This document shows, in pieces, positions 24,934-38,242 of a stretch of DNA of 64,000 nucleotides. The position numbers and the translations under genes were made by a program. Origin of the DNA: Lates calcarifer. Taxonomy: Eukaryota > Chordata > Actinopteri > Centropomidae. Position 1 is the first letter of the stretch. Every line of letters starts with the position of its first letter. The DNA lies in assembly GCF_001640805.2 (NCBI RefSeq), contig NC_066848.1:24577512-24641511 (forward strand), read 5' to 3'. Under the pieces are notes generated by a model. That model worked only from the letters and a program-made list of their open reading frames with translations, had not been told where the DNA came from and made no database searches.

Positions 24934-26019
24934 TAATATTGAGAACAATGCTAACACAGTGAAGGTTAGTTAGCAACTATAAATTCTTGATTTGTGAATC
25001 ATGGACTTACAATTCATTAGGGTGGCCAGAGACATGACTCCAAATACATAATAATGTTGCCCCCTAGTGGCCTAAAAATCACTTATTATAGGTTTAACAT
25101 ACATCTTAAAAATGTATTATTCAAGCATAGGTGCAGTGTTTCATTAATGGGAGCTTGAAGGTGACAGGGTATATAGACAAAGAGTGATAAGTGGGAAATC
25201 AGTAGGGGAACAAAAGATAATTTTGCCCTCAGGCCCCCTACCAGGTTTATCCACCTATGTTCATTCCACAGGAAAACTGTGTGTGCACAGCTACAGAAAA
25301 TACAGTGGGTCGAAGTTGAACCAAGTCGGTCTGTAAACTGGTGTGTTTACCCAGTTTGGCTTGTAACCTTACCGTTCTCCTTCATTTTCTCCCCCAAATA
25401 AGTCTGACTGACCTGGAGTCTTGATCTGTCGTCTGATCACCTAACTGCTCACAGTTCTCACACCTACCTCTCTGTGGCAACTTTTTCATAATTATAAGAG
25501 TTTCTTCTACTGTAATTTTTTTTTTACTAATAATTATTGTTTGTGTATGTGTTGGTCTATATGTGTGTCTTTGGTCTCACCCTAGACTGTATTGTTACTC
25601 TCTCTGTCTCCGATTATGTCTCTGTGCTTCTCTAAACCCACCACCTCATGGTGGCAGATTAGGCCGCTTAGCGCTCACTGCGGGGCGAGCTAATCACCAA
25701 GGAAAGCAAGGGGTTGGGGAGGAGAGGCTATGTGAGATAGATAGAGAGAAGGGGAGAGAGAGGGAGAGAGAGTGCGAGAGAGAGAGAGACAAAAAGGGGA
25801 GTGGTGCTCAATTGCCCCCCCCACCACCACCAATCCAACCATCCAACCCCCGCCAATCCCGCCCCCATACTGCCCGCGGGGCACCATCATGGTGACAGCG
25901 GTATGACAGTAATCTTCCAGTGACACTTTTCTGTTTATTTCTTTTTTTTTTTTTTCTAATTGGTGTGTGTATGGGGTGGGGGGTTTTGGGGGTGGAGTGG
26001 GGGAGGGGAGCGGTACCTG

Positions 26020-26230
26020 AAGGTGCCATGACACTTCGAAAATTGCCCCCAGAAAAGGCAACAACACGGCAGCACAATCCACATTGCCTGCACCGGGCAC
26101 AGCCAGCCATGAGCAGCGAGATGCCTTCCCTTCCTTGCCTCTAAAAATACTTACACACAATGCATCTGATAATAGGTTTATGCAATGATGCACCGGCGCA
26201 TGGTAATCTATCCATCCCACCGTCACCCAC
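26020..26230. promoter_or_regulatory. Candidate conserved non-coding element
   Basis: Complex unique sequence flanked by low-complexity tracts, with TTATGCAATGATGCACC (C/EBP or ATF-like) near 26178 and no repeat hallmark. Compositional call only. Confidence 0.25.
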
Positions 26231-27169
26231 CACCAACTCAACAGACAGACAATATTACAAAATGTAAAAGGTTTAGTTGTAGCACAATAAAACAGGATGT
26301 CAACTTATGTCTTAGGTGTAAATATGAATAATATCCACAATATGGATGAAATAAAGATAAAAGGTAGAATTTAAATAAGGGTAAAGCTTGTCCTATTGTA
26401 CATTTTTCTTATTGTCAGAAAATCCCATGTTTGTCCATCTTTCAGTTCTTTCTGACTTCCCTACCTGTCTGGCATTCAACCACAAGCTCATTTGTTCCAG
26501 TTTTAGGAAATGAAACATGTAGCTTTGTTTTTTAAAAGTAATTCATGTCAAAGTGCATTTACTAGTGACTATTGTCAGGTGTGGATTCATACACATTTGC
26601 TGTACTACTAAGTAACTACGGTAGCAAGATGAGGATTGACCCAAAATAAACTACAGCGTATATACCCATGGTAATAAAGAGGCATGTCACTGTGACTCAT
26701 TTTAATAGTTTTTGGACAACAGAGGAATAAGATAGACAGGATTTGCTTAAACACACAATACTTGTTAGCAAAAGCAAAAGAGGTCACACAGAAGAATGAC
26801 CTCTAGCCACACACACACTGTGTTGAATTACGATCACAAAACAAACTGTTTAGTGTTATTCTCTATGCTTTGAGCTGGCTCACATGCAAGAATTTATCTC
26901 CTTGTTGAGCACAGCTAAGGACGGCGTGTCTACGCATGTGCCGGTAAGCAGAAGGTAGAACTCCAGACAATAGGAAAAGAGCCAGATTTAAGAGGACTGT
27001 CGCTCGGTGTGCAGCAACCATCTTCATAAATCCTAATACACAGTCTTTCCCTGTGGAACAGAAAAAAAAAGGCAAAGAAAGGGAGGGAATGAATGCATTT
27101 TCTTCTTATCTATCTGTCTTTCACTCTCTTTCCCGAGTGAGAGAGACAGAAGGGAATAAATGGCTCCCC

Positions 27170-27400
27170 TCTCCTCTCCTCTCTCCTTGGTGTGGGCTGA
27201 CAGCACAGCAGATGGTGGTTTAAGCAGTGAATTTATGAGTGCCACAGTCTTAATGTTGCAGAAAGAAAAGAAAAGGACTCGCATCAAACGCCACTGACAA
27301 ATGCACTTGCTAATATTAATGCACTCCTCATTCATCCAATATGCTGCCTAATTGCTTTTCTGTACACAGTAATATGGCACCTGCTGCTCAAGTCCGGCAC
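27170..27400. promoter_or_regulatory. Candidate conserved non-coding element
   Basis: Complex unique sequence including CTAATATTAATGCACTC (27310-27326) and CCTAATTGCTTTTC (27348-27361). No repeat hallmark or coding frame. Compositional call only. Confidence 0.3.
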
Positions 27401-28757
27401 TCGCATCAGGAGAGGGGAGATCGAGGAGGGGGGAGGACTAAGAAGGTAGAGATGTGAAAGTAGAGAGAGATGAGAAACAAAGTGTCTCTTGCTCTCTCTC
27501 TCTTTCTGTCTTTCTCTCTTCCTTTTTTCTGTGATGGATGCACGGCTGTGGATCATGCGCCAGACCTGTCAGTGTTCCTAATTAAAATTTTATACTTACA
27601 GGCTCAGGGAAAAATGGTGGAAAGCACTCAGTAAACAATCAGTTATGAGAGCAGAGGAAGGGAGAGGCCGTCACGGTGATATGATACGGTGGGACACTGA
27701 GGCACATACGATCCAATTTTATGTACAGCATCATACATGGAAAATTCTTGGAACTTTATTAGAGCTTAACAAGGCCATCCTAGCCCACAGATCAAGTCCA
27801 AATCCAAGGGCCTAAAAAGGAGCAAGTCGACCACCTCTTCTGTGGGCTCTTGTGGGCATGTAACAAGTGTAACAAAAGCACAAAGGCTGTTAGGCTGTAC
27901 AGCTATGTCACCTTCAAAGTATCAGTGACTAAAGTGGTTTCACAGAAATGTTATATGGAGGCGGTGCCTTAAATTTCTTTTCATCTAGTCATGGCTTCTG
28001 TCATAAGCAGCACTGATATTCATTTTACACTCAGTGTAAGCTCATCATTAAACATTAAAATGAATATTTCAATCAAACCTCAATTAAAAATAATCAATAC
28101 TGTATGATTGCACATGTGTAATGAATTATTCAGAGCTGATATCTTGCATATTACCCCATCAGGTTGTAAAAATACCATCATCTATGTTACCAGAAGCTGC
28201 GATTTTTCCTGGTATCAACTTTCTTTTGTGTTAGTATTATTCAAGCTTTTCTCCACTGAAATCTGACTCCTTTAAGTCAGACAGATGAACATCATTTCAG
28301 TGCTTTGCATCATGTCTGGGGTCCATCTGGGGCCCATGTTAGCCCCCTATAGCCCCACCATTATCTGCCCTCCAGCTGCTGTTAAATGTAGTAAATTGTA
28401 AAATAATGAGTTTGTAAATTGCACACAATTACGGATGCAAATTGAATAAATCCTCCAAACTATAGATTGTCTTTTCTCCTCACGTCAACACTTAATTGAT
28501 GCATGTTTGATGGATATACCTTTGATAGCAGGTATTTCTTTGAGTGCTGGGATGAGAAAATGCATTTTGTTGTTTGAGGCGTCTGATGCTGTAAAAAGAT
28601 GTACTGTGATTTAATGGAACGGAGTGTGCCAGTTATGGAATGAGAGGTGCAGTATGCTTGTGATGAAGGAGCACAGTAAATTAAACCAACAACGGCAATA
28701 CGATCTTAAACTGCAGCTAAAAACACACACACACACACACACACACACAGCGTAGAT

Positions 28758-29066
28758 CAGTGGTTCCCAACCTGGGGGTTAGGACTCCCCCAAAGGTTCA
28801 CTGAGGGGTCACTAAATGATTAATGGGACTGCAGAGAATCAAAAACATATTTCTAGGATATAAAATTCTGTGTATTTTTTCTGACTCCTCTCCAATAATT
28901 CTTTTTTCATGTGAAGTACTGATACTATGAAAAGTATCTGAACAAAACAATTTTAGAAGAGAAAATCACTGCTACTCATAAACTCATATTAAATCTGTGC
29001 TGAGGGGTCATACAGAGAAGTCATTCCATTTTAAAGGGACAAAAGCAAAAAAAGGTTGGGATATAT
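28758..29066 (+). mobile_element. hAT-type non-autonomous element (MITE)
   Basis: Begins with CAGTGGTTCCCAACCTGGGG, a typical hAT terminal inverted repeat. A degraded complement (AAAAAAAGGTTGGGA) lies at about 29048-29061. The interior has no transposase frame. The right end and target duplication are too decayed to fix. Confidence 0.65.
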
Positions 29067-30012
29067 TTATCACCACAAAATAACATCTAAAATATCCATG
29101 TTGTACAAAACAAAATCCAATATCATAATGTGAATCAGGAGAAGATTTTCAGCTTTACAAAATACTAGAATGATGCTGATGGGAAATTAACTGATATGAA
29201 AAACATTTTGAAATTATACCACACAGAAAGGCAGCTACCAGAAGTCTACGTGGTATGTACATCACTGTCATCACATGTAATCACAGGTCCCCATGTCATA
29301 GGCCTATTTCAATCATATGACATGAAAAAAAAAGATCATATAATATTACAAGTAATACAGTAATGACCTGACCTTTATTACTTTGTACCAAAAAAGTTAC
29401 CATAAAGGCCAGTGGAATTGTTGTGGAAATATAAACTGTATATTTCTGCATAGAAAATGACCATTATTAAATTCAGGGTCAAAGCCAGGATTTTAGAAAC
29501 GCCTGCCTCACCATAAAAAAGTATGTTTCATGTTCTTTATTCAGTTATCTATTGCATTTAATTATATCTTCTGTTAAAGTTATTTCTCTGCTTGAAGGCC
29601 TACACTGTGTTTACAAATGTTCTCTGCACAAATCCTTTATATTACTTTGACTGTCTAAAGTAGTCAAATAGTAAGTCTATTAGTAAGACTAAAAATAGAG
29701 GAATTATCTTGTGTGCATTTGTTTAGTTATACCATGTAAACCTCCTCAGAGATTGCTAAACCAGTCTATTATGTGTGGATACGAACACATACATATGAAC
29801 CTGCTATATGAGCTTTTTCCTACAGATGATTATTAACTACATAAATTCTGATCCACTGGAACCTGATTGAAGTGCCCTATCATTTATTTTCTCAGCTAAA
29901 AGAGGATCAGTTATTCATCTCGAAAACACCATGTGTAAGTTATAATAATGAAGCAGCAGACGCTGAAACATCAGACACACAGTCAATCACTCAGGATTCA
30001 CTTTGAGCATCT

Positions 30013-30046
<34 letters not shown>

Positions 30047-31119
30047 TGGTTTTACCTCTCCTTCCCCCAGTGTGTTTGTCTGTGTGGGTGGATGTTTTGC
30101 ATGCATTTACCTTGTCCCTGTGTATGTAAATGTTCCATATGTGCATGTGTGTGTGTGAGTGTGCGTGTGTGTGCATGCTAACTCTTTTATGCATGAAATG
30201 GAGAACACTGTGCACCTGAAGGCACACGTCAACACATCAAGAGCAGCCATCAGCGCAGGACGTGAGTCAGATCCAGCGGTTCACACACAAACACATACAC
30301 ATGCAGACAAACACACATAACAAAGCATTTTCAGCTGCATGTGGGCATGAATACAAAAACACATTTGACATAAAGTTATACAAAAAAAAATTATATTAGT
30401 GTTATTTCACCCACTTATTACAACTTGAGCTGATTTCCCCCAAGACAAACAACTAAATCTAAACAGAGCCATCATACATTTACAATTTTAATAAAGCATC
30501 TGTTCATAGCTACTGATTTGATACAACATTACTGGAAGTGTGATCAGAGAATGAAGTCTCTGTATAGAGATTAAGCAAAAATTGATTTAGGAATAGATTT
30601 GACTTAACAAATTTCTCATAAATATGCCAGTGTGCTTAGAAAATCAAATACCTTATCATAATAAATATATATTCCAGTGCCACCCTAAGCCACACTTCCA
30701 GCCACTACTCTCCTTTCATCCACAGGCAGCACTGAGGTCAGCACAACCCCCGGTGTTTTATAGTTTCTGTGTTTTAGGGAGAGGAGTGAAAAAAAAAAAA
30801 TTAATCACCGGCATATTTGCAAGTCGCAGAAATACCAGAGCATCGCCATCATCATCATCGTCGCTGGAGATATACTACCCACAATCCTTTTCCACAAGCT
30901 GACTAATTAGCCACAGAAAGGTCAAGTAAAGTCAGAGTGTGATTAGAGAGAGAAGTAGAGAGAGGGGGGGGAGCGAGAGAGTAGGGGGAGGGAGAAAACG
31001 AGGCAGACGAGGAGAAGACGAAGACGAAGAAGAAGAGGCTCACATACATCTAGTTCTGGACTCTTGCCAGAATGTCTCATTTTTGCTTCTTTTTTCAAAA
31101 TTCACTATCTTTTCTCTTC

Positions 31120-31400
31120 CCTCTTTTACTCCACGCCAACTGAGAGCTTTGCTACAAAACATTGGCCTCCATTTTTATGCTTATGTTGTTGCACCCAGAC
31201 GTGTTGGCTAAGCTGGCCCAGCGCTCATTAAAAGCAGAGATGCTGCACAGATCGGCCTGCCAGCCATGATGTGAGGCCTCCAGAATCAAATGCAGTATAG
31301 ATGGATGTGTTTCTGTTGCTTTTTGGAGAGGCATGTGTGTGCAGTTTATGAATCATTTCATTTTTGTTCATATTTGTAGTCATTGTTATTTTAAGCTGCA
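31120..31400. promoter_or_regulatory. Candidate conserved non-coding element
   Basis: Unique sequence with GCTCATTAAAAGCAGAG near 31225, TTATGAATCATTTCATTT near 31346 and no repeat hallmark, between purine and (TG)n tracts. Compositional call only. Confidence 0.28.
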
Positions 31401-31525
31401 AGATTACCATCCGGAGGTCCGATAGATAGCCAGTTTATTTATTGCTACATATCGGTGTGTACATGCATTCATTTTCTCTTTGTGTGTGTTTGTCAGATGT
31501 ACACCTGCACACATGCATTTGTGGT

Positions 31526-31530
<5 letters not shown>

Positions 31531-31567
<37 letters not shown>
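31531..31567. repeat. (GT)n microsatellite
   Basis: About 18 uninterrupted GT units. Confidence 0.95.
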
Positions 31568-31568
<1 letters not shown>

Positions 31569-31973
31569 TTGAGTGCCAAGTGAAAACATGACGGTAGATG
31601 CAGGACCGGTGCTATTCCCAGTGAGCCTCGTACGGTGGTCTTGCCGCAGGCTTCTCCCCTGGCTCAATGTTGAGTCAAAACATCTCCTGATAACAAAAAA
31701 AAAAAAAAAAAAAAGAAGAAGAGGAAGAAGGAGAAATACAGCAGCGGAGCGCGCCTCCCTGTCAACAGCAAAACACAGCAACGTGTTGGATGACAATGTA
31801 CTGACACACCAACACTGCACCTACTGTGCACTCCCAACCTTTGGGAATTCACTGGAGTGAGGAGCCGGTGTATACTTAGCATCACAGATCCAAATGATGT
31901 ACAATATGTGTCATTCCGCAGGTTTTTCTAAAGCAACATATGTTTTGCTACACACAAACACAAAACACACACA

Positions 31974-31978
31974 CACAG

Positions 31979-32011
<33 letters not shown>

Positions 32012-32107
32012 ATGGCTGTACACTTGCTCTTCTACCTGGAATAGCCTGATCCCTGAGGGGAGTGGTGTTTTAAGACATTCAAACACACTCTCACACACTC
32101 TCACACA

Positions 32108-32141
<34 letters not shown>
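31974..32141. repeat. Paired (CA)n microsatellites
   Basis: Two arrays (about 31974-32007 and 32110-32141), the second preceded by ACACTCTC-type variant units. Confidence 0.9.
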
Positions 32142-32143
<2 letters not shown>

Positions 32144-33516
32144 TAGACGCATGGTAAGTGGACCCGCAGACTAATGGAGTTTAATTACTCCCAGCACATC
32201 CATCAGGGGCTCCAGTAGGGGAGTGGAGTATTTTATCACCACTTTTAAGGGTTATTAGTACAAATACACTGTCATCCTGCATTACCACTGCAACGCTTTA
32301 GCGTGCCATGCCCTCACCACATTCATTACAATCTCTATCAGTATCTATCAGAACTAAATGCTCCTCCATTCTCCCTCCACCTTCCTCCTTCCACGTCCTC
32401 TCCTCACATACTCGCTGTCAAGTGTAAGAGGAGAGGACTCCTCCTCCTCCTTGTGCCTCCATCTCCTTTCACCTCCTTTGACACACACCTCTAAAAGTTT
32501 CACTCCATTTATCGGCCGGCACTCATCCAGCTTGATGGAGTTTGGTAGCTGGCAAGCATACTACCAGAAGGTGACTTTAAGAGCCCAGTGGTCACTCCAA
32601 AAAGAAAAAAAAAAAAAAAAAGGGAAAATTCCTGGATTGGATGACTTCTTTTCACGGAGGCTTAACACATTATTCACCTTACACCAGCACTCAAAGGTGG
32701 GAGGCTACAGTTACTTGAGGAAAGGGACGGTTTGCAGTTTTTGGCCCAGGGAGGTGATGTGGGGGATATCAATCAAGCAGTAGCCGACACCTACGGAGTT
32801 CTTAGTACTGACTGGTGAGACTGAAATTTTGACTACTTTGAAGTTTCTTGTTCAGGTCAATGATAATGTGTGAGGCATATCTGTGTCTGTGCTTGAACAA
32901 AGTATTGTCTATTCCATTATAAGAACTTATGTAATTAGTTATATATTACAGCTAATGTAGATCTCAGGACTATAGTATTATAACCTGAAGATGAGTAATT
33001 ACAGTCACTAAATCAATCACAGTTAACTAAAAACAACTATAATAGCTTTCACACTGTAGCAGATTTTATTTATGCAAACATTATTCAAAGGCAAGATGAC
33101 TTCAAAGGATGAAAGAGTTGAAATCCATACTGTTTATCAATATAGTTACAATATCCATCATCACAGCAGAGTCAAATGTTAAGAAAGATTCAGTTACAGT
33201 GCATGGAGATGCTCTCTATTACAGGAACATTTTAATCAGGTTCATCAAATCACAAGTAGTAATAACACTATACTCACAAAGTTTATTACTGAGATCTGGA
33301 AACAAAATACCACATCTAAAATGTGAGGGTAAAAAACAAACTGAGGCAGCATACTCTCTGTAGTTTCCCAGTGCAATGCAGAATCAACACACTATGACAT
33401 CTCCACATAAAATGATGAAGATCACCTGGCTGGCTGCTCATGTCTCATGTCCTTATGGACTTCCTTGTAGTTATATCACTGTGTTCCCAGATCTTAAAAA
33501 ATTGTTGGTGAGCATA

Positions 33517-33719
33517 CAAGGCTTCAAAAAGTTTGTGGAAAAAGCACATAGCTAAAAATCAGATGCAGGGATTTTGATCTCAATGCACCTGTACGTTCTC
33601 GTACTAACGTGTCATAACATGTTCTAACATGAATCCTTAAATGCATGCGCACAAAAATAAACATCATAACTTAAACCGTTACACTGTCCTTTTTCCACAA
33701 ACTTTTTGAAGCCCCCTCG
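33517..33719. mobile_element. Mariner-type MITE with TA target duplication
   Basis: The left end CAAGGCTTCAAAAAGTTTGT is matched in complement by the right end (ACAAACTTTTTGAAGCCCCC), continuing through GGAAAAAG. About 23 inner positions pair perfectly. TA dinucleotides flank both ends (33515-33516 and 33720-33721). The 203-bp length and absence of any coding frame indicate a non-autonomous copy mobilised by a mariner transposase. Confidence 0.85.
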
Positions 33720-35286
33720 TAATGATGTCAAATGTTAAAAAGCTGGGAAAATAAGACCACACACACACACGCCACACACACACGTAAACAATAATTATGC
33801 TTCAACAATGACAGTGACCTCTAGGTTCATGATTTCAGTAAATTACATGTGTTCACCTGGTTTGAATTTTACCCCAATAGATAGTGATGAATGTGTGGAA
33901 TTTTCTTCTAGCAGAGAAATAGCTCTCAATAAAAAAAAAAAAAACATGTTTATATTACAAAGTCTTACAAACTTTTTCGCGACTCATTGAAAAACAGTAC
34001 TAGCCATAACAAGTCAGCCAATGAATGAAAATCCAACTTCTAACTAGGAATACTAATATGCAAGAAAAAAGCTAGCATAATGGAGTGGAAAAGAAAAAAA
34101 AAGAAAAGAAAAAAAGTTGTTGCCATTATAGTTCCTGATCTGTCATTCAAGCATATCTGTTAGGTAATGTTCTACTTGGCTCCATAGTGCAACCACTAAT
34201 GTTTAGCAATTAGATTATTCTGCTTAAGGAACAGCTCTTCCACAGAGAAACAAATGTCCTGGGTTATCCAAAGGTCCAGTCTGCTTTCTTTTATCTATGA
34301 GCCTAAACACTGCAAGATTTGATTCTCTCTACCTACAGCATTTTAAATACAGAGCTCTGAGTCCTGACAATGCTACGTGGCAGATATTTGGAAATAAATC
34401 CACACAGCTTGAGCTTAATAAATGGCACAATTACCATTCTTACACAAGGTTTACATTCATGGCAAACACCTGGCACAACTGCCTTGGTGTGCATTACCAT
34501 TATAAACCAACCTCTTGAAAATGAATGTAAGGCAGTCCTTATATTCTACCCTAAAAACTAAGAGGAACAATTTAAGTTTAAGGTTGCAATATAGCAGCTA
34601 GCCCCACAGTGTGTAGACAAAGATTAAAATTCTGTTCCTGAAACAGAGAGTTTTCATTTAATGAGATTTTTTTTTAAGTCTGCGTATGTGTGCATCTGCA
34701 TTTATATTCAAGCACATACATAAAAAGACACATAAATTACTTAAAGACAACCATTACATGAACTATGTTGTACTCCTCACTTCCTACATACACATTAGAA
34801 AACCCAACCATTTTCATTTCTTAAAGTTTGCATTTTAACCACTCATCTGACCAAATGTTTATTCTCGTTGATTTATTTCTTTTTTTTCACAGAATCATGA
34901 AATAAAAATCTGTTCTTGGATTCCCTAAGCTCTCGTTATCCAGTTTCACATATTTTACACTGAAATAAAATGGCAGTGTAATGAACATTGGAATTTGACC
35001 CTATGCTGTTTGGGCCATGCAAAGGTCAGGAAAATTAATTTTGCCCACTTTTGCAGGGAAAAGATGGTGAAAAAGAGTGAGAGATGAAGAGGGGCAGAAA
35101 GGTTATGAATACAATAAAACATCCCGTGTAACTTGAACCTTTTACACTACCTTATTCAACAGCTGATGAATTAGTTCCATGATTCAAATGTTCACGTGTT
35201 CCTCCGTTATTGCTGTGCATACGTTATGAAATTTGAACTTGTAGCCTCACAGATATGGAAGTGTGTCTCTAAAAGTGCGGTTAACA

Positions 35287-35317
<31 letters not shown>

Positions 35318-35519
35318 GCACCTCAAGCACTACTGTCATTCTTTTGAGAGCAAAACCACTCAGCATTACAAGTCAGTCCAAGTTGATTTCTGCCCTGTTA
35401 TTTATGGAAAACGAAGAATGTATGGATTAAACAGATGATGCCAAGACGAACAACAACCAAAAAAAGCTATGATTCATTTCCCCAACCATGGAAAAGTGCC
35501 AAAGGACAAACAAATCAAT

Positions 35520-35830
35520 GGCAGTTAGGATGATATCTGGCCCCAAGCATTAACAGGCCATAGAGCATTGGCATGAATGTAAATGTGTTGTAAAGTGCAG
35601 TTTTCTTTATATGCAGTGAGGCAGGCCAAAACTACAATATATACCATTTTGTCCTGATTAACAATGCTCAATACATGCACTGGAAGCAATTGTAAATGTA
35701 GTAAAGCTTCCAGCAGCTGCGATGTGCTAAATACATATATTTTCCTCCTTTTGAGCTGAACGGAGTAAAGAGAAGTGATGCTGATGATTTTAAGAGACAA
35801 CAGTGAGATCCATTAAATTAGAAACCAGCC
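35520..35830. promoter_or_regulatory. Candidate conserved non-coding element
   Basis: Unique sequence with a SOX-type word in GATTAACAATGCTC (about 35657), CATTAACAGGCC (about 35548) and no repeat hallmark. Compositional call only. Confidence 0.28.
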
Positions 35831-37019
35831 AAAACAATCAAATAATGCACTGAATAAATGATGTCATACTATAAAATCTATGGCTTATTGTCTGGGCACA
35901 GAGCCAATTTACATCGCTACACTGGTGCAAAACATCAGGAAGGCTTTGAACGTGAGCTAGTCATCAATATACAGCGGCAACAGCCTGCTACTGTTTTTCA
36001 ATGTAAATGTGTTGAATGTGTTTTTGTGTTTATGGCAGCCCTGTTAACAGTCACATGTGAGGGAGGATGAGGAAGAGGAGAAAAGAGAGGAGAGGGAGGA
36101 AGAGAGGAGAAGAGACAAGCCCTGGCTGGCTGCCACTCATCTGGGCACCTTCTCTAAGCAGGGCAGAAAATCAAACACGCCAGGAAAGAATTAAAGGAGA
36201 AAGAGAGGGAGAGCGGGAGAGAAAAAGAAAAATGATTTTTCTTATAAATAGCATGGCTTGCCAGAAGGCAGAGGAAATGAGAGCAAGTGAGCGCTGGAAA
36301 AGAAGGGCTTGAGCTTGACACGGGGCTTAAAATTGAGAGGGGGCGGAAAGAAGGGACCTACTGCGCGAAAATGTCTCCAACCAAAGCAAGGATTAGTGTT
36401 CCAACCTCCTCCACCGCCAAGATCCGCCAGTACAACTAATCACCCTCACAGCCTCTCTCACTCGCTCTCTCTCTCTTCTCTTTTCTCTGTCCTTTTTGCA
36501 CTCTTTTCATTCCCCTCTTTTTTTTTTTTTTGCCTCCACTCTCCTCTGCTCTTTAAAGTATCATTTCGCCCCTCTCATCATCATTATGGCTAAAATTAAA
36601 GCAGAGTATGTTCTGCCAAGCACGATTAGCTGCCGCAGCCTAACTGGGTGCAGTTAGGTGCTTGGGCTTTTTTAGTCAATCTAGTGCTCAGATGCACGGT
36701 ACATTACCAGGCACAGGAATACACTGCAAATTTCGAAAGGCATCTACATATATGATGACAAGGGATGTCACAGCCCCCCCTGTCACTCCAATCCTTCACT
36801 CTCTGACCACCCCCACCCCCATTTCCACCTTCCCCACATGTCAGTCCATCTTTCCCTCCTGCTTCTATTTTATTTGTCTCTCTTCCTCCTTGCAATTAAG
36901 CTCCTTTCTCTCCCTTCTATCTCTCTTTCTTTTTTCCCAAGCTCGATCTCTCTTTTCCTCTTGTAGAAGGTGGAGGGTGGGGGGGGAGTTGCAGAACCAT
37001 CCCAGAGAAAGAGCCACTT

Positions 37020-37330
37020 CATAAGCAGATGCCTGGCATACGATTGCAGCCGGGGGAGTGTGTGAATTCATTCTCCTCCGCTATAAATACACGCTGTGTC
37101 TCTGTATAGGTGCAAGCGCAAAATGTAATTAGGCAGTGAGGCAGAAAAGCAAGCTGCCTTTCTCTATGTTTGCATATTTTGTCCACAAATAATGTACTAC
37201 AAAGGCAAAGAGAGGAGAAATCTCTCTTGAATATTCATTTACAAAATAACGGTTTGCTGATGAGGCCAAGGCATGTGATAATCAATTAGCTAAATGTTCT
37301 ACAAAAACCTGGCAAGAGGGAAAAAAGGCA
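37020..37330. promoter_or_regulatory. Candidate conserved non-coding element
   Basis: Unique sequence with TAATCAATTAGCTAAATG (37279-37296, paired homeodomain sites), TGTAATTAGGC near 37125 and TTGAATATTCATTTAC near 37227. No repeat hallmark or coding frame. One of the stronger blocks by motif content. Confidence 0.33.
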
Positions 37331-37634
37331 AAAATAATAAATATGCAAACATACAGTGTATGTTGGTGAAGCGAAATGACGACTTCAGTAGAAGTCTGAA
37401 TATCCATACCACATTAGCCTAGATAAAATATCACAAAGAGCAAAAAGGGAGCAGGATATGTATTTCTAATGAGTTTGTTTGTTTCAAGTGCTTGTACGAT
37501 AAGAAAGAGTTTGTTTTACATACAATGTGCCTAAATACACCTGCTGTTGCTTGTGTAGCGTGCGTGGGATTAGGGATATTACAGGACAAGATGCAGATAG
37601 TGCAGATGGATACTGCAGACATAACATGGTGTGC

Positions 37635-37637
<3 letters not shown>

Positions 37638-37672
<35 letters not shown>
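37638..37672. repeat. (GT)n microsatellite
   Basis: About 17 uninterrupted GT units. Confidence 0.95.
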
Positions 37673-37673
<1 letters not shown>

Positions 37674-37944
37674 AGTCTAGGAGGTCAGCGGAGTGTCAGG
37701 ATGACACCTGGTTCCGTTTGCAAGTCAATTTTGTTCTTTTTTCTGTGCACACAGAATGAAAATGATCTCTAGGGCTACAACCAACAATTATTTTTATTAC
37801 TGATTAACCTGAAGAATTGGAAAATAATGAAAAACAATCATCACAATTTCCAAGAGTGGAAGGTGACACCTTTTTATCTGACCAAGAGTCTAAAACCCAA
37901 AGATATTCACTTCAGTCACATGTAACTGTAAAGGTCACCATTCT

Positions 37945-38242
37945 TTTAACCTCATTTATTCAAGAAGGTTTCATCGAGAACAAAGCTCTCCTTTGCAAGA
38001 GCGCCCTGACAACACTCTGCAAACAGTCACAGATCAACAACTGCCTGACCCGCTGGCCTCTGAGCATTTCTGCCAGAACAGGTGGGGTTAAGAGCCTTGC
38101 TCAAGGGCACGTCAGCGGTGGTAATGAGGGTGGGTTAGTGCTGCTTATCACTTTTCCTGCCCAGATTTATACTGACAGCCTGAGGGATCAAGCCAAAAAC
38201 CTTCCAGTCACAAGTTTGCTTCTCAAATCTCACCTTGGGAGA
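37945..38242 (-). repeat. Dispersed fish repeat, probably tRNA-related SINE-like
   Basis: Contains TCAAGAAGGTTTCATCGAGA, TTAAGAGCCTTGCTCAAGGG, GGTGGTAATGAGGGTGGGTT and CCAGATTTATACTGACAGCC, an order known from a repeat common in percomorphs. A degenerate pol III B-box-like complement lies near 38187-38200. The 143-codon open frame across it (37817-38248 +) is therefore not a gene. Confidence 0.55.

Larger units (their letters stand above)
24934..28757. other. Intergenic with CNE-like blocks, no gene recognised
   Basis: Purine-rich (GAGA) tract at 25738-25800. CNE-like stretches at 25630-25720, 26020-26230 and 27170-27400. Long open frames on - near 25690-26241 are caused by C/G-rich simple sequence. 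(AC)n at 28723-28749. Confidence 0.5.
29067..33516. other. Intergenic, microsatellite-dense, no gene recognised
   Basis: (CA)n arrays at 30013-30043, 31531-31567 (TG), 31974-32007 and 32110-32141. A GAGA/GGGGAG purine tract at 30945-31040. Poly-A at 31695-31714. A CNE-like block at 31120-31400. Open frames such as 31404-31820 (-) run through the arrays and are not genes. Confidence 0.55.
33722..37944. other. Intergenic with CNE-like blocks, no gene recognised
   Basis: (GT)n at 35287-35314 and 37638-37672. A purine-rich tract at 36060-36230 and a pyrimidine tract at 36450-36560. CNE-like stretches at 35520-35830, 36570-36760 and 37020-37330. No coding exon seen. Confidence 0.5.

Noticed and set aside
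25690..26241. 183-codon open frame on the - strand
   Set aside because: Driven by C/G-rich and GAGA simple tracts; no domain recognised.
31404..31820. 138-codon open frame on the - strand
   Set aside because: It passes through the (CA)n and poly-T arrays; low-complexity artefact.
32358..32783. 141-codon open frame on the + strand
   Set aside because: Ser/Pro-rich from pyrimidine tracts followed by a poly-Lys run from poly-A; not a protein family.
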